From: Leisingera sp. ANG1
GTDB lineage: Bacteria > Pseudomonadota > Alphaproteobacteria > Rhodobacterales > Rhodobacteraceae
Assembly: GCF_000203975.2 (NCBI RefSeq)
Contig: NZ_AFCF02000008.1
Location: 62,001-126,000 of the forward strand
Length of the DNA: 64,000 nt
Direction: 5' to 3'
Shown: in pieces, positions 37,788 through 46,151 of the stretch
Position numbering within the stretch: the first letter of the stretch is position 1
How the letters are laid out: each line of letters starts with the position of its first letter
The notes under the pieces: model-generated
Database searches by the model: none
Seen by the model: the letters and a program-made list of their open reading frames with translations, nothing else
What the model was told of the DNA's origin: nothing
Made by a program: the position numbers and the translations under genes

Positions 37788-39095
37788 ATGCCCGGGACCG
37801 CTCCAGCGCAACGGACGCTGCTCTACTCCCTGTACTGCGGCGTCAGCGCGCTGATTGCCCCCCTCGCCTGGCGCAAGGTCGCGGGCAAGCTGCGCGACTA
37901 CGGCCTGCCAGAGGAACGGGTGCGTGAACGCCTCGGCCACGCCTCCCTGCCCCGCCCGGCCGGGCAGCTGATCTGGTTTCATGCGGCTTCGGTCGGCGAA
38001 AGCCTGTCGGTGCTGACCCTGATTGCCCGTTTGGGCGAACAGATGCCGGATGCGGAGTTCCTGATCACCTCCGGCACCCCCACCTCGGCTGAGCTGATCG
38101 CCAAGCGGATGCCGCCGCGCTGCCGCCACCAATTCCCGCCGCTGGACACCGCCGCCGCCGTGGACCGCTTCCTGGCCCATTGGAAACCTGATCTGGGGGT
38201 ATTTGTCGAAAGCGAGCTGTGGCCGCAGATGCTGGTGCGCGCCCGCAAGACCGGCTGCCCGCTGGTGCTGCTGAACGCGCGCCTCTCGGACAAATCGGTG
38301 CAGGGCTGGACAAAGCGCCCGGATACCGCGCGGTATATCCTCGACCAGTTCACTCTGCTGGTGACCCAGAACCAGAAAACCGCCGCCAACCTGCAGGCGA
38401 TGGGCGCCGCACCGGAGCGCATCCGCCCCGGCAGCAATCTCAAGGCCGTTTCCGCGCCGCTGCCGGTGGATCAGGACACCCTCGCCAAGGTGCGCAGCAG
38501 CATTGGCGAGCGGCCTGTCTGGGTCGCCTCCTCGACTCATGAAGGCGAAGAGGAAACCGTGCTGGACGCCTATAAGGCGCTGCTGAAACAGCACCCGGAC
38601 CTCTGCCTGCTGCTCGCCCCCCGCCACCCGGAACGCGGCGATGCGGTTGAAACGCTGATCAAGGACACGGGCCTCAGCTGCGCTCGGCGCAGCAAGGGCG
38701 TGCTGCCCGGCACCCAAACCCAGGTCTTTCTGGCAGACACGCTGGGCGAGGTCGGCACATGGTACGCGCTCTGCCCGCTGGTGTTCCTGGGCGGCTCCTT
38801 GCGCGAAATCGGCGGCCACAACCCGTTTGAACCGATGCAGGCAGGTGCGGCGGTGATCACCGGCACGGGACACTACAATTTCGCCGAGACCTATGCCGAA
38901 CTGTCCGCCCTAGGTGCCGCGGCAGAAGTGCGCTCAGCGGCGGAACTATCAGATCAGGTTGCCAAATGGCTGGAGCAGCCGGAGGTCTTTCAGGCCGCCC
39001 GTGAAGCCGCCGGGCAATTCATATCCCGCCAATCGGATCAACTGGACAAGACGGTGGACGCCCTGCTGGCACTGCTGTCCGATAGGAGGCCGTGA
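37788..39095 (+). CDS. waaA: 3-deoxy-D-manno-octulosonic acid (Kdo) transferase
   Basis: Adds Kdo from CMP-Kdo to lipid A precursor; membrane-associated GT30 enzyme. 435 aa. An N-terminal hydrophobic anchor is followed by IWFHAASVGESLSVLTL, the GT30 signature, then ESELWPQML, LLNARLSDKS and GGSLREIGGHNPFEPMQAG in the nucleotide-sugar-binding half. The stop overlaps the next glycosyltransferase start by one base, forming an LPS-core unit. Confidence 0.94.
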   Translation: MPGTAPAQRTLLYSLYCGVSALIAPLAWRKVAGKLRDYGLPEERVRERLGHASLPRPAGQLIWFHAASVGESLSVLTLIARLGEQMPDAEFLITSGTPTSAELIAKRMPPRCRHQFPPLDTAAAVDRFLAHWKPDLGVFVESELWPQMLVRARKTGCPLVLLNARLSDKSVQGWTKRPDTARYILDQFTLLVTQNQKTAANLQAMGAAPERIRPGSNLKAVSAPLPVDQDTLAKVRSSIGERPVWVASSTHEGEEETVLDAYKALLKQHPDLCLLLAPRHPERGDAVETLIKDTGLSCARRSKGVLPGTQTQVFLADTLGEVGTWYALCPLVFLGGSLREIGGHNPFEPMQAGAAVITGTGHYNFAETYAELSALGAAAEVRSAAELSDQVAKWLEQPEVFQAAREAAGQFISRQSDQLDKTVDALLALLSDRRP

Positions 39096-40153
39096 TGGCA
39101 CAAGTTGACGCCAAAAAAATCGAAGTCATTGCGCCGAACTTCAAGCGCCGCCTGTCCGGCGTCACCTCCACTATCGTGCGACTGGTGCCGCTGCAGCGCC
39201 AGCAGATCGCCATCGCCACCGCGGGCAGTGGCCTGCCGGGGGACATGCCGCATCTGTCGGTGTCCCAGCTCATCCTGATGAACCGCAACGGCCCCGCAGG
39301 CGCCCGCGTCTGGCACGCCCGCCGCAATCTGGAAATGCTAGGCGGCCTGGCGCTGAAATACCTGCTGGGCAAGCGGCTGAAACTCTTGTTCACTTCCGCC
39401 TCGCAGCGCCATCACTCCGGCTACACCAAGTGGCTGATCTCGCAGATGGACCGGGTAATTGCCACCTCCGCCAAAGGCGCGGCTTACCTGGAGAAACCTG
39501 CGCAGGTGGTGCACCACGGGATCAACACCGAAGAGTTCGCTCCACCTGCTGACAAGGCGGCGCTGCGCCGCGAACTGGGCCTGCCGGAGGATGCGATCCT
39601 GATCGGCTGCTACGGCCGTATCCGGGCGCAGAAAGGCACTGATGTTTTCGTCGACGCCATGCTGGAGGTGCTGAAAGCACACCCCAAGGCGGTTGGCATC
39701 GTGATGGGCCGCGCCACCGAAAAACACGTTGCTTTCGAGAAGGAACTGCGCGCCAAGGTGGAAGCCTCTGGCCTATCGGACCGCCTGCTGTTCCCGCCGG
39801 AAGTGCCGGTTTGGGAGGTGTCCCGCTGGTATCAGGCGCTGGACCTCTACGTGGCGCCGCAGCGATGGGAGGGGTTCGGCCTCACCCCGCTCGAAGCGAT
39901 GTCCTGCGGCGTGCCTGCGGTAGCCACCCGCGTCGGTGCTTTTGAGGAACTGATTGCGCCAGGGGAAACCGGCCTGCTGATCGACCCGGGCGAAACCACC
40001 CAGATGGTGGACGCGATCAACGAGGTGCTGTCTACCGAAGGCCGGCTGGCGCGATGGTCAGAGGCCGCGCGCAAACACGCCATGACCAACTTCGCGCTGG
40101 AGAAAGAAGCGGAAACGCTCGTCACTATCTACCGCGAATTGCTGGAGCACTGA
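39095..40153 (+). CDS. Glycosyltransferase family 4, LPS-core type (LpcC-like)
   Basis: 352 aa from ATG 39095, with AGGAGG seven bases upstream (a GTG one codon earlier is possible). GT-B fold: N-terminal region with FKRRLSGVTSTIVRLVP, C-terminal GCYGRIRAQKGTDVFVDAML and PQRWEGFGLTPLEAMSCGVPAVAT, the donor-binding EX7E-type motif. The layout next to waaA and the N-terminal pattern resemble the rhizobial LpcC mannosyltransferase that extends Kdo; the sugar donor is inferred. Confidence 0.85.
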   Translation: MAQVDAKKIEVIAPNFKRRLSGVTSTIVRLVPLQRQQIAIATAGSGLPGDMPHLSVSQLILMNRNGPAGARVWHARRNLEMLGGLALKYLLGKRLKLLFTSASQRHHSGYTKWLISQMDRVIATSAKGAAYLEKPAQVVHHGINTEEFAPPADKAALRRELGLPEDAILIGCYGRIRAQKGTDVFVDAMLEVLKAHPKAVGIVMGRATEKHVAFEKELRAKVEASGLSDRLLFPPEVPVWEVSRWYQALDLYVAPQRWEGFGLTPLEAMSCGVPAVATRVGAFEELIAPGETGLLIDPGETTQMVDAINEVLSTEGRLARWSEAARKHAMTNFALEKEAETLVTIYRELLEH

Positions 40154-40165
40154 CGCCCGCCGCCG

Positions 40166-40238
40166 CTTCTTTCTGGTCAAAAATATTCTCGGGGGTGAAT
40201 TGAGCCGCAGGTTCAAGAGGGGGCAGACAGCCCCCTCT
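40166..40238 (+). repeat. REP-like extragenic element (copy A) with terminator-like hairpin
   Basis: Begins CTTCTTTCTGGTCAAAAATA, continues with a CTCGGGGG block, and ends in a perfect hairpin AGAGGGGGC (40216-40224)/GCCCCCTCT (40230-40238) with a 5-nt loop. It lies between the convergent glycosyltransferase and M20 genes and may serve as a shared terminator, although no U-run follows on either strand. Related elements occur at 51432 (minus) and 21154. Confidence 0.6.
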
Positions 40239-40248
40239 CCAATATCAT

Positions 40249-41412
40249 TCAGGCAGCCGGCATCCGCTGTTCAACGATCTCCGCCCACCAGCTGCAGCCT
40301 GCAGGAATGGCGTCGTCGTTGAAGTTGTACTCCGGGTGATGCACCATCGCGGTGTCGCCGTTGCCCATCAGGATATAGGCGCCGGGGCGCTCTTCCAGCA
40401 TGAAGGCAAAGTCTTCGCCGCCCATCACCAGCGGCGCATCCCCGCAGGAGCCGGACACGCTGGCGGCCACTTTGGCGGCAAACTCGGTCTGCTCCTCGTG
40501 GTTCACCATCACCGGATAGCCGCGGTGATAGGTGATGTCCGCGGTGCCGCCAAAGGTCGCGGCAATGCCGGTGCAAACCTCGTTGATGCGCTTTTCTGCC
40601 AGATCGCGCATCTCCCGCGACATGGTGCGCACGGTACCCTTGATCTGCACCTTCTGCGGGATCACGTTGAACGCCTTGGAGGAGGTCTCGAAGGAGGTCA
40701 CGGATACCACGATCTGATGCACCGGATCGGCATTGCGCGAGGCGATGGTCTGCAGCGCCAGCACGGCCTGGGCCGCCAGAACGGTGGTGTCGATGGTCTC
40801 ATGCGGCTTGGCAGCGTGGCCGCCGCGGCCCTCAAAGGTGATGTCGAACTGGTCGGTCGCGGCAAAGAAGGATCCCGGACGGATGGCAAAGGAGCCCAGC
40901 GGCTGGCCCGGCCAGTTGTGCAGGCCGTAAACCTCCTGCACGCCCCAGCGGTCCATCAGACCATCGTCGCACATTACCTTGGCACCGCCGCCGCCTTCCT
41001 CAGCCGGCTGGAAGATCACCACCACGGTGCCGTCGAAATTGCGGGTTTCCGACAGGTACTTGGCAGCGCCCAGCAGCATCGCGGTATGGCCGTCATGGCC
41101 GCAGGCATGCATCGCGCCGGGGGTCTTGGAGGCATAGTCCAGACCGGTCTGCTCATGGATCGGCAGCGCGTCCATGTCGGCGCGCAGGCCGATCACCTTG
41201 CCGGAGGTGTCCGCCTTGCCCTTGATGACGCCCACCACGCCGGTGCGGCCGATGCCGGTCACCACCTCGTCGCAGCCGAACTCCTGCAGCTTCTCCGCCA
41301 CCAGCGCGCTGGTGCGGTGGGTTTCGAACAGGATTTCCGGGTTTTCGTGGATGTCACGGCGCCAGGCGGTGATTTCATCCTGCAGTTCGGCAAAGCGGTT
41401 CTTGACCGGCAT
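40249..41412 (-). CDS. M20 family amidohydrolase (hippurate hydrolase-like), paralog 1
   Basis: 387 aa metallo-amidohydrolase. Motifs: GLRADMDALPIHEQTGLDYAS, HACGHDGHTAMLLGAAKYL (metal-binding His/Cys), PAEEGGGGAKVM with catalytic Glu, and MGGEDFAFMLEERPGAYILMGNG. It probably releases an acyl group or amino acid from N-acyl amino acids or dipeptides in the cytoplasm. It shares gene order and most motifs with the next gene, separated by 33 bp, so the two are a tandem duplication. Confidence 0.92.
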   Translation of the reverse strand: MPVKNRFAELQDEITAWRRDIHENPEILFETHRTSALVAEKLQEFGCDEVVTGIGRTGVVGVIKGKADTSGKVIGLRADMDALPIHEQTGLDYASKTPGAMHACGHDGHTAMLLGAAKYLSETRNFDGTVVVIFQPAEEGGGGAKVMCDDGLMDRWGVQEVYGLHNWPGQPLGSFAIRPGSFFAATDQFDITFEGRGGHAAKPHETIDTTVLAAQAVLALQTIASRNADPVHQIVVSVTSFETSSKAFNVIPQKVQIKGTVRTMSREMRDLAEKRINEVCTGIAATFGGTADITYHRGYPVMVNHEEQTEFAAKVAASVSGSCGDAPLVMGGEDFAFMLEERPGAYILMGNGDTAMVHHPEYNFNDDAIPAGCSWWAEIVEQRMPAA

Positions 41413-41445
41413 TTCTCACTCCTTTGGTTGTCTTTTCCCGCAGCC

Positions 41446-42612
41446 TCAGGCCGCGGGCATTCTTCGTTCCACCAGCTCGGCAAACCAGCTGCATCCCAGC
41501 GGGATCGCTTCGTCGTCAAAGACATAAGCCGGGTGGTGGCACATCTGGGTGTCGCCGTTGCCGAGGAAGATATATGCGCCGGGGCGCTGCTCCAGCATGT
41601 AGGAGAAATCCTCGGACGGCATGATCGGCGGGGTCTCGGCATCGACCTTTGCAGAGACCGCCTGCGCCGCCTCCACTGCATGTGCAGTGCCGTTTTCATC
41701 ATTGATTGTAACGGGATAGCCAGGAACCCATTCGACATCAGCCGTGGCTCCAAACGCGGCAGCAGTGCTTTCGGCAACCCGGCGCACCCATTCCTCGGCC
41801 TGGGTGCGGTACTCGGGATCCAGCGTACGCACAGTGCCCTGCAGCTTGGCGGTGTGAGCAATCACGTTCGACGCTGTGCTGTCGGTTTCAAAGGTGCCGA
41901 CGGTCAGCACCACGCGTTTGATCGGGTCCACGTTGCGCGACACGATCGAGTGCAGCGAGACCACGATCTGGGAGGCAACTAGCGTCGTATCAATCGCCTC
42001 GTGCGGGGCCGCGGCGTGGCCGCCCTTGCCGGTGACGGTGATGATGAATTCATCCGAGGACGCCATCAATGGACCCGGACGGATGGCAAATTCGCCCACC
42101 GGAAGGCCGGGCATGTTGTGCAGGCCATAGACCTCCTGGATGCCCCAGCGGTCCATCAGGCCGTCGTCACACATCGCCTTGCCGCCCGCGCCGCCTTCTT
42201 CGGCCGGCTGGAAGATCAGCACAGCCTTACCGTCGAAATTCCGTGTCTCTGCAAGGTACTTAGCCGCGCCCAGCAGGATCGAGGTGTGGCCGTCGTGGCC
42301 GCAGGCGTGCATCACGCCGGGCGTCTTGGAGGCATAGTCCACGCCGGAGGCCTCGGGGATTGGCAGCGCGTCCATGTCGGCGCGCAGGCCGATGGCGCGG
42401 CCTGAGGTGTTGGTCTTGCCTTCGATCACCGCGACCACGCCGGTCTGGCCGACGCCGGTGGTGATATCGGTGATGCCGAACTCCTTGAGCCGCTCCACCA
42501 CAAAGGCAGCGGTTTCATGCACCTCGTACATCAGTTCGGGGTTCTCGTGCAGGTGATGGCGCCAGGCTGTGATCTCCTGGTGCATCTCGGCAAAGCGGTT
42601 CTTGGCCGGCAT
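41446..42612 (-). CDS. M20 family amidohydrolase (hippurate hydrolase-like), paralog 2
   Basis: 388 aa, nearly colinear with paralog 1 (MPAKNRFAEMHQEITAWRHHLHENPELMYE against MPVKNRFAELQDEITAWRRDIHENPEILFE). It has the same metal motif HACGHDGHTSILLGAA and catalytic PAEEGGAGGK, but differs at the C-terminus, where MPSEDFSYMLEQRPGAYIFLGNG replaces MGGEDFAF; the GG-to-PS change near the metal site hints at a different substrate. Preceded by a 196-bp gap carrying three GTGCAC repeats. Confidence 0.92.
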   Translation of the reverse strand: MPAKNRFAEMHQEITAWRHHLHENPELMYEVHETAAFVVERLKEFGITDITTGVGQTGVVAVIEGKTNTSGRAIGLRADMDALPIPEASGVDYASKTPGVMHACGHDGHTSILLGAAKYLAETRNFDGKAVLIFQPAEEGGAGGKAMCDDGLMDRWGIQEVYGLHNMPGLPVGEFAIRPGPLMASSDEFIITVTGKGGHAAAPHEAIDTTLVASQIVVSLHSIVSRNVDPIKRVVLTVGTFETDSTASNVIAHTAKLQGTVRTLDPEYRTQAEEWVRRVAESTAAAFGATADVEWVPGYPVTINDENGTAHAVEAAQAVSAKVDAETPPIMPSEDFSYMLEQRPGAYIFLGNGDTQMCHHPAYVFDDEAIPLGCSWFAELVERRMPAA

Positions 42613-42734
42613 TTTCCCCTCCCCTTTACTGTTTCAGGTTCCGTTGCGGCAAACTGTCCGCGAAAAAACTTAGCTTCGCAAGTATCCGGCCCCGCCGGGA
42701 CGTGGCGGAACGCGCCAGAGCGGGGGTGCCATGC

Positions 42735-42762
42735 GTGCACCCCCTGTGCACCGTCTGTGCAC
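42735..42762. promoter_or_regulatory. Three GTGCAC sites with 11-bp period upstream of the M20 pair
   Basis: GTGCAC occurs at 42735, 42746 and 42757, exactly 11 bp apart, inside CTGTGCACC repeats, so all three lie on one face of the helix. The site is 120-150 bp upstream of the paralog 2 start and just after the argE stop. It looks like an operator array; no known regulator is assigned. The rest of the gap shows no gene. Confidence 0.45.
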
Positions 42763-42808
42763 CACCTGATACACCTTCAGCACCAATCTGAGCACGAAAC
42801 GCGCGGTT

Positions 42809-43990
42809 TCAAGGCAGCGGGAAGTAGCCGCGCAGTTTCTCCACCAGCTTGCGCATGAAGTCATGGCCCGCCTCGAACTGGGCCACCGTGATATACTCGT
42901 TGGGCTGATGCGCCTGGGCGATGTCGCCGGGACCGCAGATCACCGCCGAGTAACCGGCCTGCTGGAACTGGCCCGCCTCGGTGCCGTAGCTGACCACATG
43001 AGAGCCGTTGTCGCCGGTCACTCGGCGCACCAGCGCCTCAGCCTCGCCGTTCTGTTCCGGCACCAGTCCGGGCACGTCGAAGTGCTTGGACACATCAATG
43101 CGGGCCTCCGGATGGATGGCCTGCATTTCTGCCTCGACCTCGCGCACCTTGGCCAGATAGGCCGCCTCCCAATCGCTGGCATGCTCGCCCGGCACTACCC
43201 GGAAATCCATCAGAAAGCGGCAGTCCTTGGCGGTGATGTTGTGGGCGGTGCCGCCCTCGATCATGCCGACGTGGCAGGTGGTCCAGGGCGGAGTGAACAT
43301 CGCCTGCATCTCACCCGGCTCCCTGGCCATGTTCGCGGCGTTCTGCTGGTTGGCCCAGTCGATCAGTTTCGCACCCTGCATAATGGCGCTGACACCGGTG
43401 TGCATGAGTGAAGAGTGCACCTCAAAGCCCACCAGATGGGTGTCGTAGCCGGTGCCGCCCTTGTGGCCGGTGACGGCTTGCATCATCGAAGGCTCGCCCA
43501 CGATCACCGCCGAGCCCTTGGGCAGCACTTTCTGCATCGCTTCGATCATCGGCGGGGCGCCGGTGCAGCCGATCTCCTCGTCAAAGCTCAGCGCCAGTTG
43601 CAGCGGGCGTGTGACACCCTGAGTGTGCGCCTCCACCAGTGCCCAAATCGCCACTGCATCAAAGCCCTTCATGTCGCAGGTGCCGCGGCCGAAGTATTTG
43701 CCGTCCTTCTCCACCACGGTGAAGGGATCAGTCTCCCAAGGCTGGCCGTCGACCGGCACCACATCAGTATGGCCCGACAGCACCACGGCGCCCTCTTCCC
43801 ACGGGCCAACATGGGCAAAGACGGCGGCCTTGTGGGGCTGATCCGGGTCTGTCCAGCGGTGGCTTTCGATGCCGTGGGACGACAGATAGTCCTGCACCCA
43901 ATCGACCAGCGGCAGGTTGGTGTCGCGGCTCACCGTCGGGAAGGAGACCAGCTGCGCCATGATCTCCAGCGGGGTCAGTTTTTCCGCCAT
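42809..43990 (-). CDS. argE: Acetylornithine deacetylase (M20 family)
   Basis: 393 aa. M20A motifs: VVLSGHTDVVPVDGQ, GRGTCDMKGFDAV, DEEIGCTGAPPM (catalytic Glu), and YGTEAGQFQQAGYSAVICGPGD near the C-terminus, the pattern of ArgE from alphaproteobacteria. It would deacetylate N-acetylornithine, but here it sits between a peptide ABC ATPase gene (2 bp upstream) and two other M20 enzymes, so it could instead process imported acylated amino acids or peptides. Confidence 0.85.
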   Translation of the reverse strand: MAEKLTPLEIMAQLVSFPTVSRDTNLPLVDWVQDYLSSHGIESHRWTDPDQPHKAAVFAHVGPWEEGAVVLSGHTDVVPVDGQPWETDPFTVVEKDGKYFGRGTCDMKGFDAVAIWALVEAHTQGVTRPLQLALSFDEEIGCTGAPPMIEAMQKVLPKGSAVIVGEPSMMQAVTGHKGGTGYDTHLVGFEVHSSLMHTGVSAIMQGAKLIDWANQQNAANMAREPGEMQAMFTPPWTTCHVGMIEGGTAHNITAKDCRFLMDFRVVPGEHASDWEAAYLAKVREVEAEMQAIHPEARIDVSKHFDVPGLVPEQNGEAEALVRRVTGDNGSHVVSYGTEAGQFQQAGYSAVICGPGDIAQAHQPNEYITVAQFEAGHDFMRKLVEKLRGYFPLP

Positions 43991-43992
43991 GC

Positions 43993-45813
43993 TCAGTAGC
44001 CGCTGTCAGTGGTCAGCACGAAATGGCCGGGTTCCAGTTCCAGATACTCCGACGGCTCCGGCTGATAGCCGACCTCGTGGATCGGCGACGGGATCGGTTT
44101 GAAGTTCAGTTCCTTCTCAGACTTGCGCTGGCGCGGATCGGCGATCGGGACCGCCTTCATCAGCGCCTGGGTATAGGCGTGCAGCGGGTTTTCAAACACG
44201 CGCTCGCGCGGGCCGATTTCGACGATGCGGCCCAGGTACATGACGCCGACCTGATGGGAGACCCGTTCGACCACCGCCATGTCGTGGCTGATGAACAGGA
44301 ACGACAGCCCCAGTTCCGCCTGCAGCTCCATCATCAGATTGAGGACCTGCGCCTGCACCGAGACGTCGAGTGCGGAGACAGCCTCGTCCGCGACAATGAG
44401 CTTGGGGTTCAGAGCCAGCGCGCGGGCGATGGCGATCCGCTGGCGCTGGCCGCCGGACATCTCATGCGGGTAGCGGCGCATGAAGCTGCGCGGCAGATGG
44501 ACGCGGTCAAACAGGCTGGCAACCCGGTCGTGCAACTCGGAGCCGGAGGCGAGGCCATAGTTCCGGATCGGTTCCGCCACCTGGTCGATCAGCTGCATCT
44601 GCGGATTGAGGGAGGCAAAGGGATCCTGGAAGATCATTTGCATGTCCTGGCGCGCCTTGTGCATCTGGGACGGGCTGAACTGCAGCACATCGCGGCCTTC
44701 GAAGTTCACTTGGCCGGATTGCGGCTCCACCAGGCGCAGGATCGAGCGGCCGGCAGAGGATTTGCCACAGCCGGATTCGCCGACCAGCGACAGGGTCTGG
44801 CCCTTGAACACCTTGAAAGACACATCCTCCACCGCGTGCACGTTGGAAATGGTGCGGCGCAGCAGGCCGCCCTTGACCGGAAAGCGCGTTGTCAGGTGCT
44901 TTACATCCAGCAGCACCTCGTCGGTGCCCTTGATCGGCTCGATCTTCTGGTTCTCGACGCCCATCAGCTTCATCGGTTCGGGGTAATGCTTGCCGCGCAT
45001 CTCGCCCAGTTTCGGAACCGCCGCCAGCAGCGCCTTGGTGTAGTCATGCTTGGGGTTTTCGAAAATCTCCTCGACGGTGCCTTCCTCAACCTTGTTGCCG
45101 CGGAACATGACGACGACGCGGTCGGCCATTTGGGCCACCACCGCCATGTCATGGGTGATGAACATCACCGCGGTGCCGGTCTCGCGCTTCAGCCGGTCCA
45201 TCAGCGCCAGGATTTCCGCCTGAATGGTCACGTCGAGCGCAGTGGTGGGCTCGTCCGCGATCAGCAGCCGCGGCTCGCAGGCCATCGCCATGGCGATTAC
45301 CACCCGCTGGCGCATGCCGCCCGAGAGTTCATGCGGATACTGCTTCAGGCGGCGTTCCGGTTCCGGGATGCGGACCTGGCGCAAGAGCTCCAGCGCCCGT
45401 TCCTCTGCCTGGGACTGCGACATCTTCTTGTGGATGCGCAGGCCCTCGGTCAGCTGGCGGCCGACGGTGAACACCGGGTTGAGCGCGGTCATCGGCTCCT
45501 GGAAGATCATGCCGATCTCGTTGCCGCGAATCTGCTTCATCATCTCCTGTTCGGAGGTGGCAAGGTTGGTATCGCCGCCCTCGCGGCGGTTGAACAGCAG
45601 CTCGCCGCCGGCGATCTCGCCGCCGCCAAACTCCACCAGCCGCATCAGCGACAGCGAGGACACCGACTTGCCGGAGCCGGATTCGCCAACGATACAAACG
45701 GTTTCGCCGGGGCTCACGTCAAAGGAGACATCCTCCACCCCGACCACGGGGCCGTCCTTGGTCTGAAACTCCACCCGCAGATTTCTGATGGATGCAATGG
45801 CGTTGTCCAGCAT
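43993..45813 (-). CDS. Fused dipeptide/oligopeptide ABC transporter ATP-binding protein (DppD-DppF type)
   Basis: 606 aa with two complete ABC domains in one chain, equivalent to separate DppD and DppF. Domain 1: Walker A GESGSGKS (43-50), LSGGMRQR, Walker B LLIADEPTTALD. Domain 2: GESGCGKSS, MSGGQRQRIAIARAL, LIVADEAVSALD. Each domain ends with the peptide-transporter C-terminal extension (NPKHDYTKALLAAVP and NPLHAYTQALMKAVP). It energises the permeases encoded divergently at 48-50 kb. Confidence 0.94.
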   Translation of the reverse strand: MLDNAIASIRNLRVEFQTKDGPVVGVEDVSFDVSPGETVCIVGESGSGKSVSSLSLMRLVEFGGGEIAGGELLFNRREGGDTNLATSEQEMMKQIRGNEIGMIFQEPMTALNPVFTVGRQLTEGLRIHKKMSQSQAEERALELLRQVRIPEPERRLKQYPHELSGGMRQRVVIAMAMACEPRLLIADEPTTALDVTIQAEILALMDRLKRETGTAVMFITHDMAVVAQMADRVVVMFRGNKVEEGTVEEIFENPKHDYTKALLAAVPKLGEMRGKHYPEPMKLMGVENQKIEPIKGTDEVLLDVKHLTTRFPVKGGLLRRTISNVHAVEDVSFKVFKGQTLSLVGESGCGKSSAGRSILRLVEPQSGQVNFEGRDVLQFSPSQMHKARQDMQMIFQDPFASLNPQMQLIDQVAEPIRNYGLASGSELHDRVASLFDRVHLPRSFMRRYPHEMSGGQRQRIAIARALALNPKLIVADEAVSALDVSVQAQVLNLMMELQAELGLSFLFISHDMAVVERVSHQVGVMYLGRIVEIGPRERVFENPLHAYTQALMKAVPIADPRQRKSEKELNFKPIPSPIHEVGYQPEPSEYLELEPGHFVLTTDSGY

Positions 45814-45897
45814 GACGGCTCCCTGTTTTTCTTGCCTGGCCCGCCTGAAAAGACGGCCTCAGGTTCCGGAGTTAACTCTACTTTGCACAAAAATGCT

Positions 45898-45943
45898 CAT
45901 GCAAATAATGCATGGCCCCTTCGAAATTGGAATTTGCAATTTC
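45898..45943. promoter_or_regulatory. Palindromes in the divergent region between ABC ATPase and binding-protein genes
   Basis: The 338-bp gap (45814-46151) carries no gene. It holds CATGCA-AATAA-TGCATG (45898-45914) and GAAATTG-7 nt-CAATTTC (45923-45943), both AT-rich against the surroundings and roughly central. They are good candidates for a shared operator controlling both arms of the transport unit. Confidence 0.45.
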
Positions 45944-46120
45944 CCGGCAAAAGCGTTTCGATACCCCTGTGGTTGCCTGCAGGCTGTCACGTGCCGGTGC
46001 GTCCGGCAAGGTGTTAAGAGGTTATAGTCTCAAGGTTTTCCCTTTGCTTGCAGGCCCAGAGCTACACTTCCGCAGCAATGCGGCAACCCTCCGGGCCTGA
46101 TCGGGCCCGGGCAACAAAAA

Positions 46121-46135
46121 GACACGAAACGTGTC
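46121..46135 (+). promoter_or_regulatory. Leader hairpin next to the ribosome-binding site of the binding-protein gene
   Basis: GACACG-AAA-CGTGTC forms a perfect 6-bp stem ending 5 nt before AAGGAG of the gene starting at 46152. It may stabilise the 5' end of an abundant message or modulate initiation. Confidence 0.35.
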
Positions 46136-46151
46136 CGACAAGGAGTGTGTG

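Noticed and set aside
46131..46151. In-frame upstream start of the peptide-binding protein (46131)
   Set aside because: It would put seven polar residues before the signal peptide and overlap the AAGGAG ribosome-binding site.
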